64,000 nt of DNA from Muribaculaceae bacterium (GTDB lineage Bacteria; Bacteroidota; Bacteroidia; Bacteroidales; Muribaculaceae): contig VSPN01000008.1 of the NCBI GenBank assembly GCA_009775355.1, positions 1-64,000 on the forward strand, read 5' to 3'. The notes below the pieces were generated by a model, which was given only the letters and a program-made list of their open reading frames with translations, was not told where the DNA came from and ran no database searches. Made by a program: the position numbers and the translations under genes. Positions 9,937-19,788 of this stretch are shown piece after piece; position 1 is the first letter of the stretch, and the number at the start of each line of letters is the position of its first letter.

Positions 9937-10479
9937 TTAATTGCTACTTAGGTTTTGACGTAATTGTTCGAGTTCGCTGCTGATCGAAGCGTCCATACGG
10001 GTTGAATCGACATCGATGACAAATCCGCCGATGATATCAGAATCAACTGCGTATTCGTATTCGAATTTGCGATTGCGATATGACCGCTCTACCACATTCC
10101 TGAGTTTGCCGATCTCCGACTCCGGGAGCAGGGTCGCCGTAGTAATCCTGACCTGCGATATGTTATTTTCCTTTCGGAAAATGTCTCTGTAAGCCAGAGC
10201 CATCAGATAAGCGAACTCCTCACGGTTGTGGTCGAGAATCAGAGAGACAAATCTGATATAGTCCTCTCCGGGCGTCTTCCCCGCCGCGGACAGAAGTAAT
10301 TTCTTCTTGTCAGCGCGGTCGACAAACGGGTTAGACAGCACTTTCTCAAGCTGCGGATTGGCTGCAAACGAGTCGATGACACATTTCATCACGTCATAAA
10401 CAGCCCCGCGACTGTTGGATTCGCCTGCGAACTTATATAAAGCCCGCGCGTAACGGTGGGGAATCAGTCCGGAAATCAT
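9937..10479 (-). CDS. atpH: F-type ATP synthase delta subunit
   Basis: Peripheral-stalk subunit on top of F1 that joins the b subunits to alpha3beta3 (the OSCP equivalent). 180 residues, as expected. The N-terminal helical bundle ([13 protein letters not shown]) and the C-terminal signature [20 protein letters not shown] are recognisable. Spacing is 6 bases to atpF and 4 to atpA, so translation is probably coupled. Confidence 0.95.
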   Translation of the reverse strand: MISGLIPHRYARALYKFAGESNSRGAVYDVMKCVIDSFAANPQLEKVLSNPFVDRADKKKLLLSAAGKTPGEDYIRFVSLILDHNREEFAYLMALAYRDIFRKENNISQVRITTATLLPESEIGKLRNVVERSYRNRKFEYEYAVDSDIIGGFVIDVDSTRMDASISSELEQLRQNLSSN

Positions 10480-10485
10480 TGCCTG

Positions 10486-10980
10486 TCAGTTTTTCTCTAT
10501 TTCGTCCAACAATTTGTTTACCAACTCGGTCTGCGCCTTGTTGTCGCTCATACGCTCGCGCATCATCTTCTCCGCTATGTCGATGGAGAAACGGCCTACC
10601 TCATTGCGGAAAGAAAGCTCTGCTTCCTTACGGGCCTGTTCGATTGCAAGACGTGCGGCGTCCATTTCCTTCTTGGCAGCGGTCTGGGCCTCACTGCGTG
10701 CCTCCTCGATGATATCAGTCTTCATCTTGGCAGCCTCGCGGAGCATTTCGGCCTGACGCGCCTGTGCCTCTTTCACATACTTCTGTGCTTCGGCACGGGC
10801 GTTGTCAAGCTGTTCTTTTGCCTTCCGGGCGTCTTCCACACCCTGGTCAATGGTATTGGCGCGCTGGTCCATCATTTTGATGATAACAGGCCATCCCCAT
10901 TTCGCAAGGACGAGGAAAAGCAGGATGAACGCCACGAACATCCAGAACACCAAGCCAAAATCGGGCGTGAATAATTCCAT
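10486..10980 (-). CDS. atpF: F-type ATP synthase b subunit
   Basis: Peripheral-stalk subunit of Fo. 164 residues: one N-terminal membrane helix (about residues 8-28), then a long Ala/Glu/Lys-rich right-handed coiled-coil helix that dimerises and reaches up to delta. Only one b gene is visible, so a homodimer is expected. It lies 40 bases after atpE and 6 before atpH. Confidence 0.95.
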   Translation of the reverse strand: MELFTPDFGLVFWMFVAFILLFLVLAKWGWPVIIKMMDQRANTIDQGVEDARKAKEQLDNARAEAQKYVKEAQARQAEMLREAAKMKTDIIEEARSEAQTAAKKEMDAARLAIEQARKEAELSFRNEVGRFSIDIAEKMMRERMSDNKAQTELVNKLLDEIEKN

Positions 10981-11020
10981 TATCTAATTGTTTTGAGGAT
11001 AATATGGATTGCGCTCTTTC

Positions 11021-11281
<261 letters not shown>

Positions 11282-11333
11282 TCAGAGATTTTAAAAGTTT
11301 ATGATTTAAGATTATTTTCTGTTTGTATGATAG

Positions 11334-12737
11334 TTACTTGAAATCGATTTCTGCCGCTTCGCGGGAAATTCGTTCTTTCTGAGCCGCTACTGCAGCCAGG
11401 TCTTCCGCCTCGAGAGCCAAAGTCTCTTTATCTTCCTTTGCGTGGTGCTCCTCCTCGTCTATCTGAGCCATGCTTATGAAGAGGGTCGACAGCAGAGTGA
11501 ATACATAAGCCTGAATGAAACTCACAAGCACATCAAGAAGAAGCATGAAGATAGTGAACAGTACAGACACCACTGTCGTAAGACCGACCACTGCAGCTCC
11601 AAACGCACCGAGAATGAAAATCAGAAGCGTGAGTGTGATCACAATCATGTGGCCACCCATCATGTTGGCGAAAAGACGCACACACAGTGCCGCGGGCTTC
11701 GTGAAAATACCGAACACCTCAATGAGCTGCATGATCGGCAGAGGGAATTTCAGGAACAAAGGCACATCCGGCCAGAAAATCTCTTTCCAATAATGCTTGG
11801 TACCGAAAATGTTTGTGATTATGAAAGTACACAACGCAAGCACGAGAGTGACGGCAATGTTGCCGGTCAGGTTGGCGCCGCCGGGGAAGATCACGATCAG
11901 TCCGACGATGTTCATCACAAGGATGAAGAAGAAGACAGTGAGCAGATAGGGCGCGAATTTTTTCGTCTTCTCTCCGAGAGTTGCCTTGATCGTGTCATTG
12001 TAAATGAAGCCGACAAGCATCTCTAAGAAGCCCATGCCCTTGCGGGGAGCAACCATTCCCTTGCGACGGTAGAACCTCACAAGCCCGAAAACCATAGCCA
12101 TTACGAGAAGCACTGCAATGAAGAGAGCAGCCACGTTCTTAGTGACCGACAGGTCAAGAGGTCTGTATTCACGGTAATACTCTCCGTCATAATAGACATA
12201 ACCGTCTATGACCTGAGCACCGAGATCGACATCGCCGGTCTTCCTGATATCGGCAAGTTTAGCATCGATTTCCTTCTGTTCGGCATCAGTGAGATCGAAA
12301 ATTTCGACCACCTTGTCCTTGTTCGAGCTGACATGCGCGATCATGAAACGGTAAACATGACCGTCGCGCTCTATGGTCTTGATGACAGGCTCGATAACGT
12401 GATGCTCCTTACCGGTTGCGGGATCGATGATCTCCGTCTTTTCGGTCAGTCCGGCCGACGAGAAACAGAACCAGCTGTGGTCCTGAGAACGTACAATTAC
12501 GGGCAACGGAATTCTGTCGGTGTGAGAGAAAGGCACTTCCCAGCCGTATCCGTCGCCGAGGTGTTCGAAGATTATCCCTTTCACATCCAGACTGCCCCCC
12601 TCTTCATGTCCTGCCGCAAACGAGGCAGAAGGCGCGAATAAACAGAGCGCCACAAGCAATCCGAGAACGGCGCGCCGCGCATATGCAAGGCCGTCTACAA
12701 GCGGGAATATTTGAAAATTCGACATCGTGGTTAGCAT
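11334..12737 (-). CDS. atpB: F-type ATP synthase a subunit with secreted N-terminal domain
   Basis: Stator channel subunit that passes protons to the c-ring. At 467 residues it is much longer than E. coli AtpB (271). The canonical membrane part starts near residue 202 and includes the essential arginine, Arg354, in LCVRLFANMMGGH. Before it lies a signal-peptide-like stretch (about residues 20-42, ending ASFAA) and a soluble domain of about 155 residues (42-200) rich in charged and aromatic residues. Extended N-termini occur in other Bacteroidetes a subunits; their role is unknown to me. ATG codons exist at residues 1 and 5. The C-terminal tail after the last helix is also charged. Confidence 0.95.
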   Translation of the reverse strand: MLTTMSNFQIFPLVDGLAYARRAVLGLLVALCLFAPSASFAAGHEEGGSLDVKGIIFEHLGDGYGWEVPFSHTDRIPLPVIVRSQDHSWFCFSSAGLTEKTEIIDPATGKEHHVIEPVIKTIERDGHVYRFMIAHVSSNKDKVVEIFDLTDAEQKEIDAKLADIRKTGDVDLGAQVIDGYVYYDGEYYREYRPLDLSVTKNVAALFIAVLLVMAMVFGLVRFYRRKGMVAPRKGMGFLEMLVGFIYNDTIKATLGEKTKKFAPYLLTVFFFILVMNIVGLIVIFPGGANLTGNIAVTLVLALCTFIITNIFGTKHYWKEIFWPDVPLFLKFPLPIMQLIEVFGIFTKPAALCVRLFANMMGGHMIVITLTLLIFILGAFGAAVVGLTTVVSVLFTIFMLLLDVLVSFIQAYVFTLLSTLFISMAQIDEEEHHAKEDKETLALEAEDLAAVAAQKERISREAAEIDFK

Positions 12738-12771
12738 ATTAATGTATTCGTGTCAAAACAGCAAGAACCGA

Positions 12772-13008
12772 TCAGTAGACACATACAGAAATCACATTGT
12801 TGTTTACATCGGCGAGACCACCTGCAATCTCATGCTCTGCTGAAGCACCGCTCGGGTCGGTGTATTTCAGTTTACCTTTTGCGAGAACGGATATTAGCGG
12901 CGCATGATCCCTAAGCACAGTGAACGAGCCGAGTTCACCGGGAAGTGTGACAGAAGTCACCTCTCCCCTGAACGTCACCTCATGAGCCGATATAATTTCG
13001 AGTGTCAT
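12772..13008 (-). CDS. atpC: F-type ATP synthase epsilon subunit, short form
   Basis: Connects gamma to the c-ring. At 78 residues it contains only the N-terminal beta-sandwich (start MTLEIISAHEV, core GELGSFTVLRDHAPLISVL) and lacks the C-terminal helical hairpin that inhibits ATP hydrolysis in E. coli (about 138 residues). The stop codon is followed at once by normal intergenic sequence, so I see no frameshifted remnant. Short epsilon subunits are known in this phylum. It follows atpD by 41 bases. Confidence 0.95.
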   Translation of the reverse strand: MTLEIISAHEVTFRGEVTSVTLPGELGSFTVLRDHAPLISVLAKGKLKYTDPSGASAEHEIAGGLADVNNNVISVCVY

Positions 13009-13049
13009 TTCTGAATGGTTATAGATGTGAAAGAACTGATGAGATATCC

Positions 13050-14662
<1,613 letters not shown>

Positions 14663-15742
14663 TCAGAAATGCCATCCGAATGCCACGCACAATGTCATAA
14701 GCAAGAGATTGGCAAGAGAGAAAGGCATGAGGTACTTCCACTCGAATGAGAGCATCTGGTCGATACGCACACGAGGGAATGTCCATTTGAACCAGATAAT
14801 CACGAACGAGATAAAGAAAGCCTTGAGCAGGAACCACACCGGAGAGGGGATCCAGTTCATCACCATGTTGAATCCGTCCCATCCGGGCACATGAAGCGGC
14901 ATCCAGCCGCCGAGGAACATCAGGCTGGCGATGCCCGACACGATGAAAAGATTGAGGTACTCGGCAAGATAGAAGAAGCCGAAGTGTATACCCGAATACT
15001 CTGTGTGATAACCGGCGGTGAGCTCATGCTCGGCCTCAGGAAGGTCGAACGGACCACGGTTGGTCTCGGCTGTAGCTGCGATCACATAGACAAGAAAGGC
15101 GATTAACGCGGGGATATGTCCTTTGAAGATGAACCAGCCGTCAGCCTGTTCGAGCACAAGACTGGAGATGTCCATGGTGCCGGCCATGACAACAATGGTC
15201 ATGATGGCAAGACCGAGCGAGATCTCGTAGCTGACCATCTGCGCGCCGCTTCGCATGGCACCGATCAGCGTGTACTTGTTGTTGGAAGACCAGCCTGCGA
15301 GCAGGATTCCGAGCACTCCGACAGAAGAGACCGCGAGCACAAAGAATATACCTATGTTCCAGTCGATTATCTGCAGACCGTTACCCCAGGGCAGACACGC
15401 AAGCATGACCACCGACGAAGTGATTATCAGGTAGGGAGCAAGCTTGAAGAGGAAGCGGTCGGTGCCTTTGAGAGATATAAGCTCCTTAATCAGGATCTTG
15501 AACATGTCGGCGAAGACCTGCAGAAGTCCCCATCTGCCGACACGCATGGGGCCGAGACGGCACTGGAACCATGCGCAAAGCTTGCGTTCATAGAGAATGT
15601 AGAAAAGAGCCAGTACGGTATAGACGCCCAGAATGAGCACAGCTATGATGACGCATTCTATCAGCACGGCCAGCCAGTCGGCCATTCCGGTTCCGAGCAG
15701 CCAGTCGTTGAAAGCCGACGTCCATTTTCCGAAATCAAACAT
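14663..15742 (-). CDS. nuoH: NADH-quinone oxidoreductase subunit H
   Basis: Membrane subunit that forms the quinone-entry chamber with NuoB and NuoD; 359 residues, eight or nine helices. The conserved loop with AETNRGPFDLPEAEHELTAG carries the acidic residues of the E-channel. The LYERKLCAWFQCRLGP segment is also typical. In the usual nuo order nuoI follows nuoH; here the atp genes intervene. Confidence 0.97.
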   Translation of the reverse strand: MFDFGKWTSAFNDWLLGTGMADWLAVLIECVIIAVLILGVYTVLALFYILYERKLCAWFQCRLGPMRVGRWGLLQVFADMFKILIKELISLKGTDRFLFKLAPYLIITSSVVMLACLPWGNGLQIIDWNIGIFFVLAVSSVGVLGILLAGWSSNNKYTLIGAMRSGAQMVSYEISLGLAIMTIVVMAGTMDISSLVLEQADGWFIFKGHIPALIAFLVYVIAATAETNRGPFDLPEAEHELTAGYHTEYSGIHFGFFYLAEYLNLFIVSGIASLMFLGGWMPLHVPGWDGFNMVMNWIPSPVWFLLKAFFISFVIIWFKWTFPRVRIDQMLSFEWKYLMPFSLANLLLMTLCVAFGWHF

Positions 15743-15806
15743 GTTATCTTATTGGTTTGGATTATACTTCTGTTCTGAAAAATATTGTTTTGATATGAGC
15801 CGGATA

Positions 15807-17432
15807 TCAACGGTCTATATCAGGGATGACGAAGTCGAGAGCCGCACCGATCGTGATGAGGTCGGCAATCATATAGCCCGAGCATGTCAGATCCATCACG
15901 CCCACGAGATTGAAACAGGGGCTCTGGAAATGGACTCGACTGGGGTTCTTGTCACCTGTCGACTCGATATACACTCCGAATGTTCCCCTGCTCGCCTCCA
16001 CCTGCTGATACCAGCGACCAACGGGCAGCTTGATGATCTTCGGCACCTGAGCGCGGATATCACCTTCGGGAATATTGTCGACAAGCTGCTCGAGTATGCG
16101 GCAGCTCTGCTCGATCTCCTTCATGCGCACCATGTAGCGTGCATACGAATCGCAGCCGTCAAGCAGGATCTCGTCGAACTCGACTTCACTGTATACGGCA
16201 TACGGATGCTTCTTGCGGCAGTCGCAGCTCCAGTTAGAACCGCGTCCGCTCGGGCCGGTGATCGCATAATTCACCGCATCCTCTTTGGAAAGGTGGCCGA
16301 CACCGACAAGACGGTTCTTAGCGATGACGTTACCCGAGAACACCGTGTGGTATTCCTTAAGACGCCCGGGCATGATGCGGATCAGCTCCTTCACATCCTT
16401 CTTAAAATCAGGATGCAAGTCGGCGATCACGCCGCCGATCACGTTATAGTTCATCGACATGCGCGCGCCACAAGTCTTCTCGAAAATATCGAGCACCATC
16501 TCGCGCTCACGGAAGCCATAGAAGAAGGCAGTCGTGGCACCGAGGTCCATGGCTGTACATCCGAACGAGAGCAGATGCGAAGAGATGCGCATCAGCTCAT
16601 CCATCATAGTGCGGATGACCTGCGCGCGGCGAGGCACCTCAAGACCGAGAGCCTTCTCGATGCACATACATAGACAATGACGGTTCTGATGAGCCGACAT
16701 GTAGTCCATACGGTCCGTGAAGTGCAGGATCTGAGGATAAGTCATCTTCTCGGTCAGCTTCTCTATGCCGCGGTGTATATAGCCTGACACGACATCGACT
16801 TTCTTCACGGTCTCTCCGTCAAGAGAGGCGCGGAAACGCATCACACCGTGGGTCGAAGGGTGCTGGGGGCCGATGTTGACCACATATTCATCCTCTTCGA
16901 ATACTTTCCCCGGATGCTCCACAACCTTACCGTCACCGCCGAGAGAGAACGTGCGGGTCGCGTCCTCGTCGGTTTCGTCGTCCATGCGGATGGGATTAAT
17001 AGCCGGATCTGCGTCGTAGTCCTTGCGGAGAGGGTACCCCACCCAGTCGTTGCGGAGAAAGAAACGTCGCATATCGGGATGGCCGATAAATTTGATGCCG
17101 AACATGTCATAAGCCTCACGTTCCTGAAAGTTCGCCACTTTCCAGAGAGAGGACACAGAATGAATGTAGGCGTCATCGCGCGATTCAGCCACCACCTTGA
17201 CGGCAATGACAGACCATGCACGCGATGTAGATGTAAGATAATACATCACACCGAGACTCTCGCCCCAGTCCATTCCGACGAGAGCAGAAAGGACGTCGAA
17301 TCCGAGTTCATTCTTCAGCGAGCCGGCAACGGCGAGCCAGTCTTTTTCAGCCACGTTCAACTGAAGGATCTCACCCTCCTCAAACACTGCAGCCGGATAT
17401 ATCTTAAGGATTTGTTGTTTTAAATCGCTCAT
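15807..17432 (-). CDS. nuoCD: NADH-quinone oxidoreductase subunit C/D fusion
   Basis: Peripheral-arm subunit of 541 residues. The N-terminal third is the 30-kDa NuoC domain (signature WKVANFQEREAYDMFGI with PLRKDYD). The remainder is the 49-kDa NuoD domain, which lines the quinone cavity. The conserved quinone-site histidine region IGPQHPSTHGVMRF is present. C/D fusion occurs in E. coli and in many Bacteroidetes. It follows nuoB by 20 bases. Confidence 0.97.
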   Translation of the reverse strand: MSDLKQQILKIYPAAVFEEGEILQLNVAEKDWLAVAGSLKNELGFDVLSALVGMDWGESLGVMYYLTSTSRAWSVIAVKVVAESRDDAYIHSVSSLWKVANFQEREAYDMFGIKFIGHPDMRRFFLRNDWVGYPLRKDYDADPAINPIRMDDETDEDATRTFSLGGDGKVVEHPGKVFEEDEYVVNIGPQHPSTHGVMRFRASLDGETVKKVDVVSGYIHRGIEKLTEKMTYPQILHFTDRMDYMSAHQNRHCLCMCIEKALGLEVPRRAQVIRTMMDELMRISSHLLSFGCTAMDLGATTAFFYGFREREMVLDIFEKTCGARMSMNYNVIGGVIADLHPDFKKDVKELIRIMPGRLKEYHTVFSGNVIAKNRLVGVGHLSKEDAVNYAITGPSGRGSNWSCDCRKKHPYAVYSEVEFDEILLDGCDSYARYMVRMKEIEQSCRILEQLVDNIPEGDIRAQVPKIIKLPVGRWYQQVEASRGTFGVYIESTGDKNPSRVHFQSPCFNLVGVMDLTCSGYMIADLITIGAALDFVIPDIDR

Positions 17433-17452
17433 GTCAGTATAGTTCGGTAAAT

Positions 17453-18067
17453 TTATCCAATATGGCCTTTTTCTTCAGGATGCTCTGCGAAGAATTCCTC
17501 GATTTTCTCCTTGCGGTTCACGCCGCCGAAGAATTTCTGCACCTTGATCTTGCGCTGGAGCTGCATGAGACCATAAAACATCGCTTCCGGACGCGGCGGA
17601 CAACCGGGAATAAACACGTCGACCGGAAGGATCTGATCCACACCCGGAACAACACAATATGAATTCTTGAACGGGCCTCCCGACACAGCGCAACCTCCAC
17701 ACGCGATCACATACTTCGGCTCAGCGAGCTGCTCGTATAGACGACGCACCACCGGGGCCATGCGATGCACGATCGTGCCCTGCACCATGATATAGTCGGC
17801 CTGACGTGGCGAGTTTCGAGCCACCTCGAAACCAAAACGCGCCATGTCGTAACGCGCCGCACCGAGGCTCATGAACTCGATCGCGCAGCAGCTTGTGCCG
17901 AAGCAGAGAGGCCAGAGCGAGTTGGCGACACCCCAGTTGATAAGTTCGTCAAATTTGCCAACCATCACGTTGGCACCCGTCGCATTGAGTTCCTCGACAA
18001 GCCTGTCGATATAGTCGTTATTCCCGAACTCCTCGCGAGGCATGCTCTTTATACGGTCTATTCCCAT
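17453..18067 (-). CDS. nuoB: NADH-quinone oxidoreductase subunit B
   Basis: Carries the terminal cluster N2 that reduces quinone. 204 residues. The four expected cluster ligands are visible: the adjacent pair Cys60-Cys61 (GTSCCAIE), Cys126 (GGCAVSGG) and Cys156 (PGCPPRPEA). The start overlaps the end of nuoA by 10 bases, which suggests translational coupling. Confidence 0.97.
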   Translation of the reverse strand: MGIDRIKSMPREEFGNNDYIDRLVEELNATGANVMVGKFDELINWGVANSLWPLCFGTSCCAIEFMSLGAARYDMARFGFEVARNSPRQADYIMVQGTIVHRMAPVVRRLYEQLAEPKYVIACGGCAVSGGPFKNSYCVVPGVDQILPVDVFIPGCPPRPEAMFYGLMQLQRKIKVQKFFGGVNRKEKIEEFFAEHPEEKGHIG

Positions 18068-18429
18068 TTAAGCGCTCCTTTCCGCCAGGCATATGCCAGG
18101 CCCATTATGAGGACAAACATAAAGATTCCAATACACAGTATGCCCTGCGGACCGAGGTCGCGCATCACTGTGGCCCAAGGGTAAAGAAAGACAACCTCCA
18201 CATCGAAGAGAAGGAAGAGGATGGCAAAAATATAATAGCCGGCCTTGAACTGGATCATCGACTCTCCTCGGGTCGGGATACCGCATTCATAAGGCTCGGC
18301 CTTCTTTACCGAATAAGACTTCGGCGAAATCAGTCTGGCTATAAGCAGCGCCGCAAACACAAGCCCGATACCCGTCAAGGTGGCCGTGATCGAGAGCGTG
18401 CCATTGCCTATTTCACACAACAGATTCAT
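18058..18429 (-). CDS. nuoA: NADH-quinone oxidoreductase subunit A
   Basis: Three-helix membrane subunit of complex I, 123 residues. The conserved loop [15 protein letters not shown] contains the loop cysteine next to the quinone site, and the [15 protein letters not shown] segment contains the TM2 acidic residues. It is the first gene of the nuo-atp operon, about 70 bases downstream of a consensus promoter. Confidence 0.97.
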   Translation of the reverse strand: MNLLCEIGNGTLSITATLTGIGLVFAALLIARLISPKSYSVKKAEPYECGIPTRGESMIQFKAGYYIFAILFLLFDVEVVFLYPWATVMRDLGPQGILCIGIFMFVLIMGLAYAWRKGALKWE

Positions 18430-18500
18430 ATCGTGTTTATATTAAGTTAGTTAGCTTAGTTCAACCAATTCCAGACACATGACGTGTCTTCACTTAATCG

Positions 18501-18532
18501 CAAAATTAGGTAATTTTTATTTAAACAACAAA
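18501..18532 (-). promoter_or_regulatory. Promoter of the nuo-atp operon
   Basis: On the minus strand a -33 box TTTG (18529-18532) is followed after exactly 20 bases by the -7 box TAATTTTG (18501-18508). Both boxes match the Bacteroidetes consensus TTTG-N19-21-TAnnTTTG fully. Transcription should start near 18497, giving a leader of about 68 bases before nuoA. It is the only full-consensus promoter I found for the 20-gene run. Confidence 0.8.
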
Positions 18533-18617
18533 TAAAAGTCCGGTTAATTTTATTTTGTTTTGCAAGGCAAACACGCGGCACATACATACTGCGGCGTCGC
18601 AACTGTGGAAAAATGAA

Positions 18618-18650
18618 AGGTGTGAAACCCTGAATAAGGATTTCACACCT
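18618..18650 (-). terminator. Terminator after the TonB receptor/lipoprotein pair
   Basis: Perfect 10-bp stem (18618-18627 with 18641-18650) with a 13-base loop that can pair further. On the minus strand the stem is followed by a T-rich stretch. It lies 80 bases past the lipoprotein stop codon, inside the 301-base gap before nuoA. The rest of that gap holds the nuo promoter and AT-rich sequence with no gene. Confidence 0.7.
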
Positions 18651-18730
18651 GATATGACACCTAAAACGGAAATGTCTTCTCCGTTTGTGCGGCAAATTCC
18701 TTTCGCTTGCCGTGAAGCCCCGGCGCCTGA

Positions 18731-19663
18731 TCAGTCTAATGCAGTGGGTCGCACCACACTGACGCCAGAGAAAGAGCCTTTATAGACATCGGACACCTGA
18801 TATTCGATGACAGCCGATGTGAGATCTCCGGTCACGCGCATGTCGAATTTGTTGAATTTGAACCTGGGGGTCTCCTGAAGGTCTTCCGCTTCCACCATAT
18901 AAGGAATCACATCATCGCCTTTCACAGTGTAGCCTCGGTCGTTGAACTCGAGATCGAGATTCTTGAGCACCACTGTTATCTCAGGAGCCTTCGGAGCGAA
19001 TTTGGCATTATAGAATATGATATCTGCCTTGTCGGTCACAGCCTTGTCTTCATTGAGGTGCATCACGATACGATATGATATATTGCTGTTGGAGTATGCC
19101 TCCGTCATGCCGGGATATGAAGTGATGGTCGATCCTTTGAATGTGGCGTCAGGCCAGAAGGTGCGCACATTCCACCGGTCGTTGAGCGCGTACTGCATCA
19201 CAACATAGTGAAGGGTGTTGCTCGGCACAAACAATTTGTATCCGGGCACTGTGATATCGGGAGGAAGGTAGGCGGCCTGAGTAAGATAACCACTTAGCTC
19301 TGATACGGCTGATCCACTCTCTGTGGCCTCGTCGGCTCCGAACGCTATTACTTCGCGCGAAGTCTCGTCGACCTTTATTGTCGCGCTTGCCAAATTCATC
19401 CCGACAGTAAAGAATGAAGATGTCGAGCCACCTGGAAGAGCCATATTGTCGGCTGATACCTGTATTGTAGACTCAGGGAACTTGAGGGTGAATTTGTAGA
19501 GTGCCGATCCGGTGGAGGGCACAGCGTCGCCGGCAGCGCTCACATAGAGATTGTATGCCGACACTGGCGTTGTGTTTGTATACGAATTTTCAGTCTCCTT
19601 GTCACAGGATACGAGAGATATGGCAGAAGCCGATATCAATCCTGTAAGTAACAGTCTGTTCAT
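18731..19663 (-). CDS. Lipoprotein partner of the TonB-dependent receptor, function unknown
   Basis: 310 residues from the ATG at 19663, which starts a clear lipoprotein signal (MNRLLLTGLISASAISLVSC, lipobox cysteine at the end). An in-frame start 20 codons earlier lies before the signal and is less likely. The mature part is beta-rich with no cysteine cluster or catalytic motif that I recognise. It follows the TonB-dependent receptor by 125 bases on the same strand and is closed by a terminator, so the two form a transport unit. A surface-exposed or periplasmic substrate-capture role is inferred from context only. Confidence 0.85.
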   Translation of the reverse strand: MNRLLLTGLISASAISLVSCDKETENSYTNTTPVSAYNLYVSAAGDAVPSTGSALYKFTLKFPESTIQVSADNMALPGGSTSSFFTVGMNLASATIKVDETSREVIAFGADEATESGSAVSELSGYLTQAAYLPPDITVPGYKLFVPSNTLHYVVMQYALNDRWNVRTFWPDATFKGSTITSYPGMTEAYSNSNISYRIVMHLNEDKAVTDKADIIFYNAKFAPKAPEITVVLKNLDLEFNDRGYTVKGDDVIPYMVEAEDLQETPRFKFNKFDMRVTGDLTSAVIEYQVSDVYKGSFSGVSVVRPTALD

Positions 19664-19788
19664 TTCTTTCTGTTTGGTTTCTAATTTCATTTTATCTTGG
19701 TTGTCTAATGAGAAACGGCACACGCACTGTTATATTGCATGAGACATTGACAGGCGGAACACCCATATGGCCACGCCTCTCGGGGAAA

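Noticed and set aside
15633..16673. 346-codon open frame on the plus strand
   Set aside because: Antisense to nuoCD and the start of nuoH; no family features.
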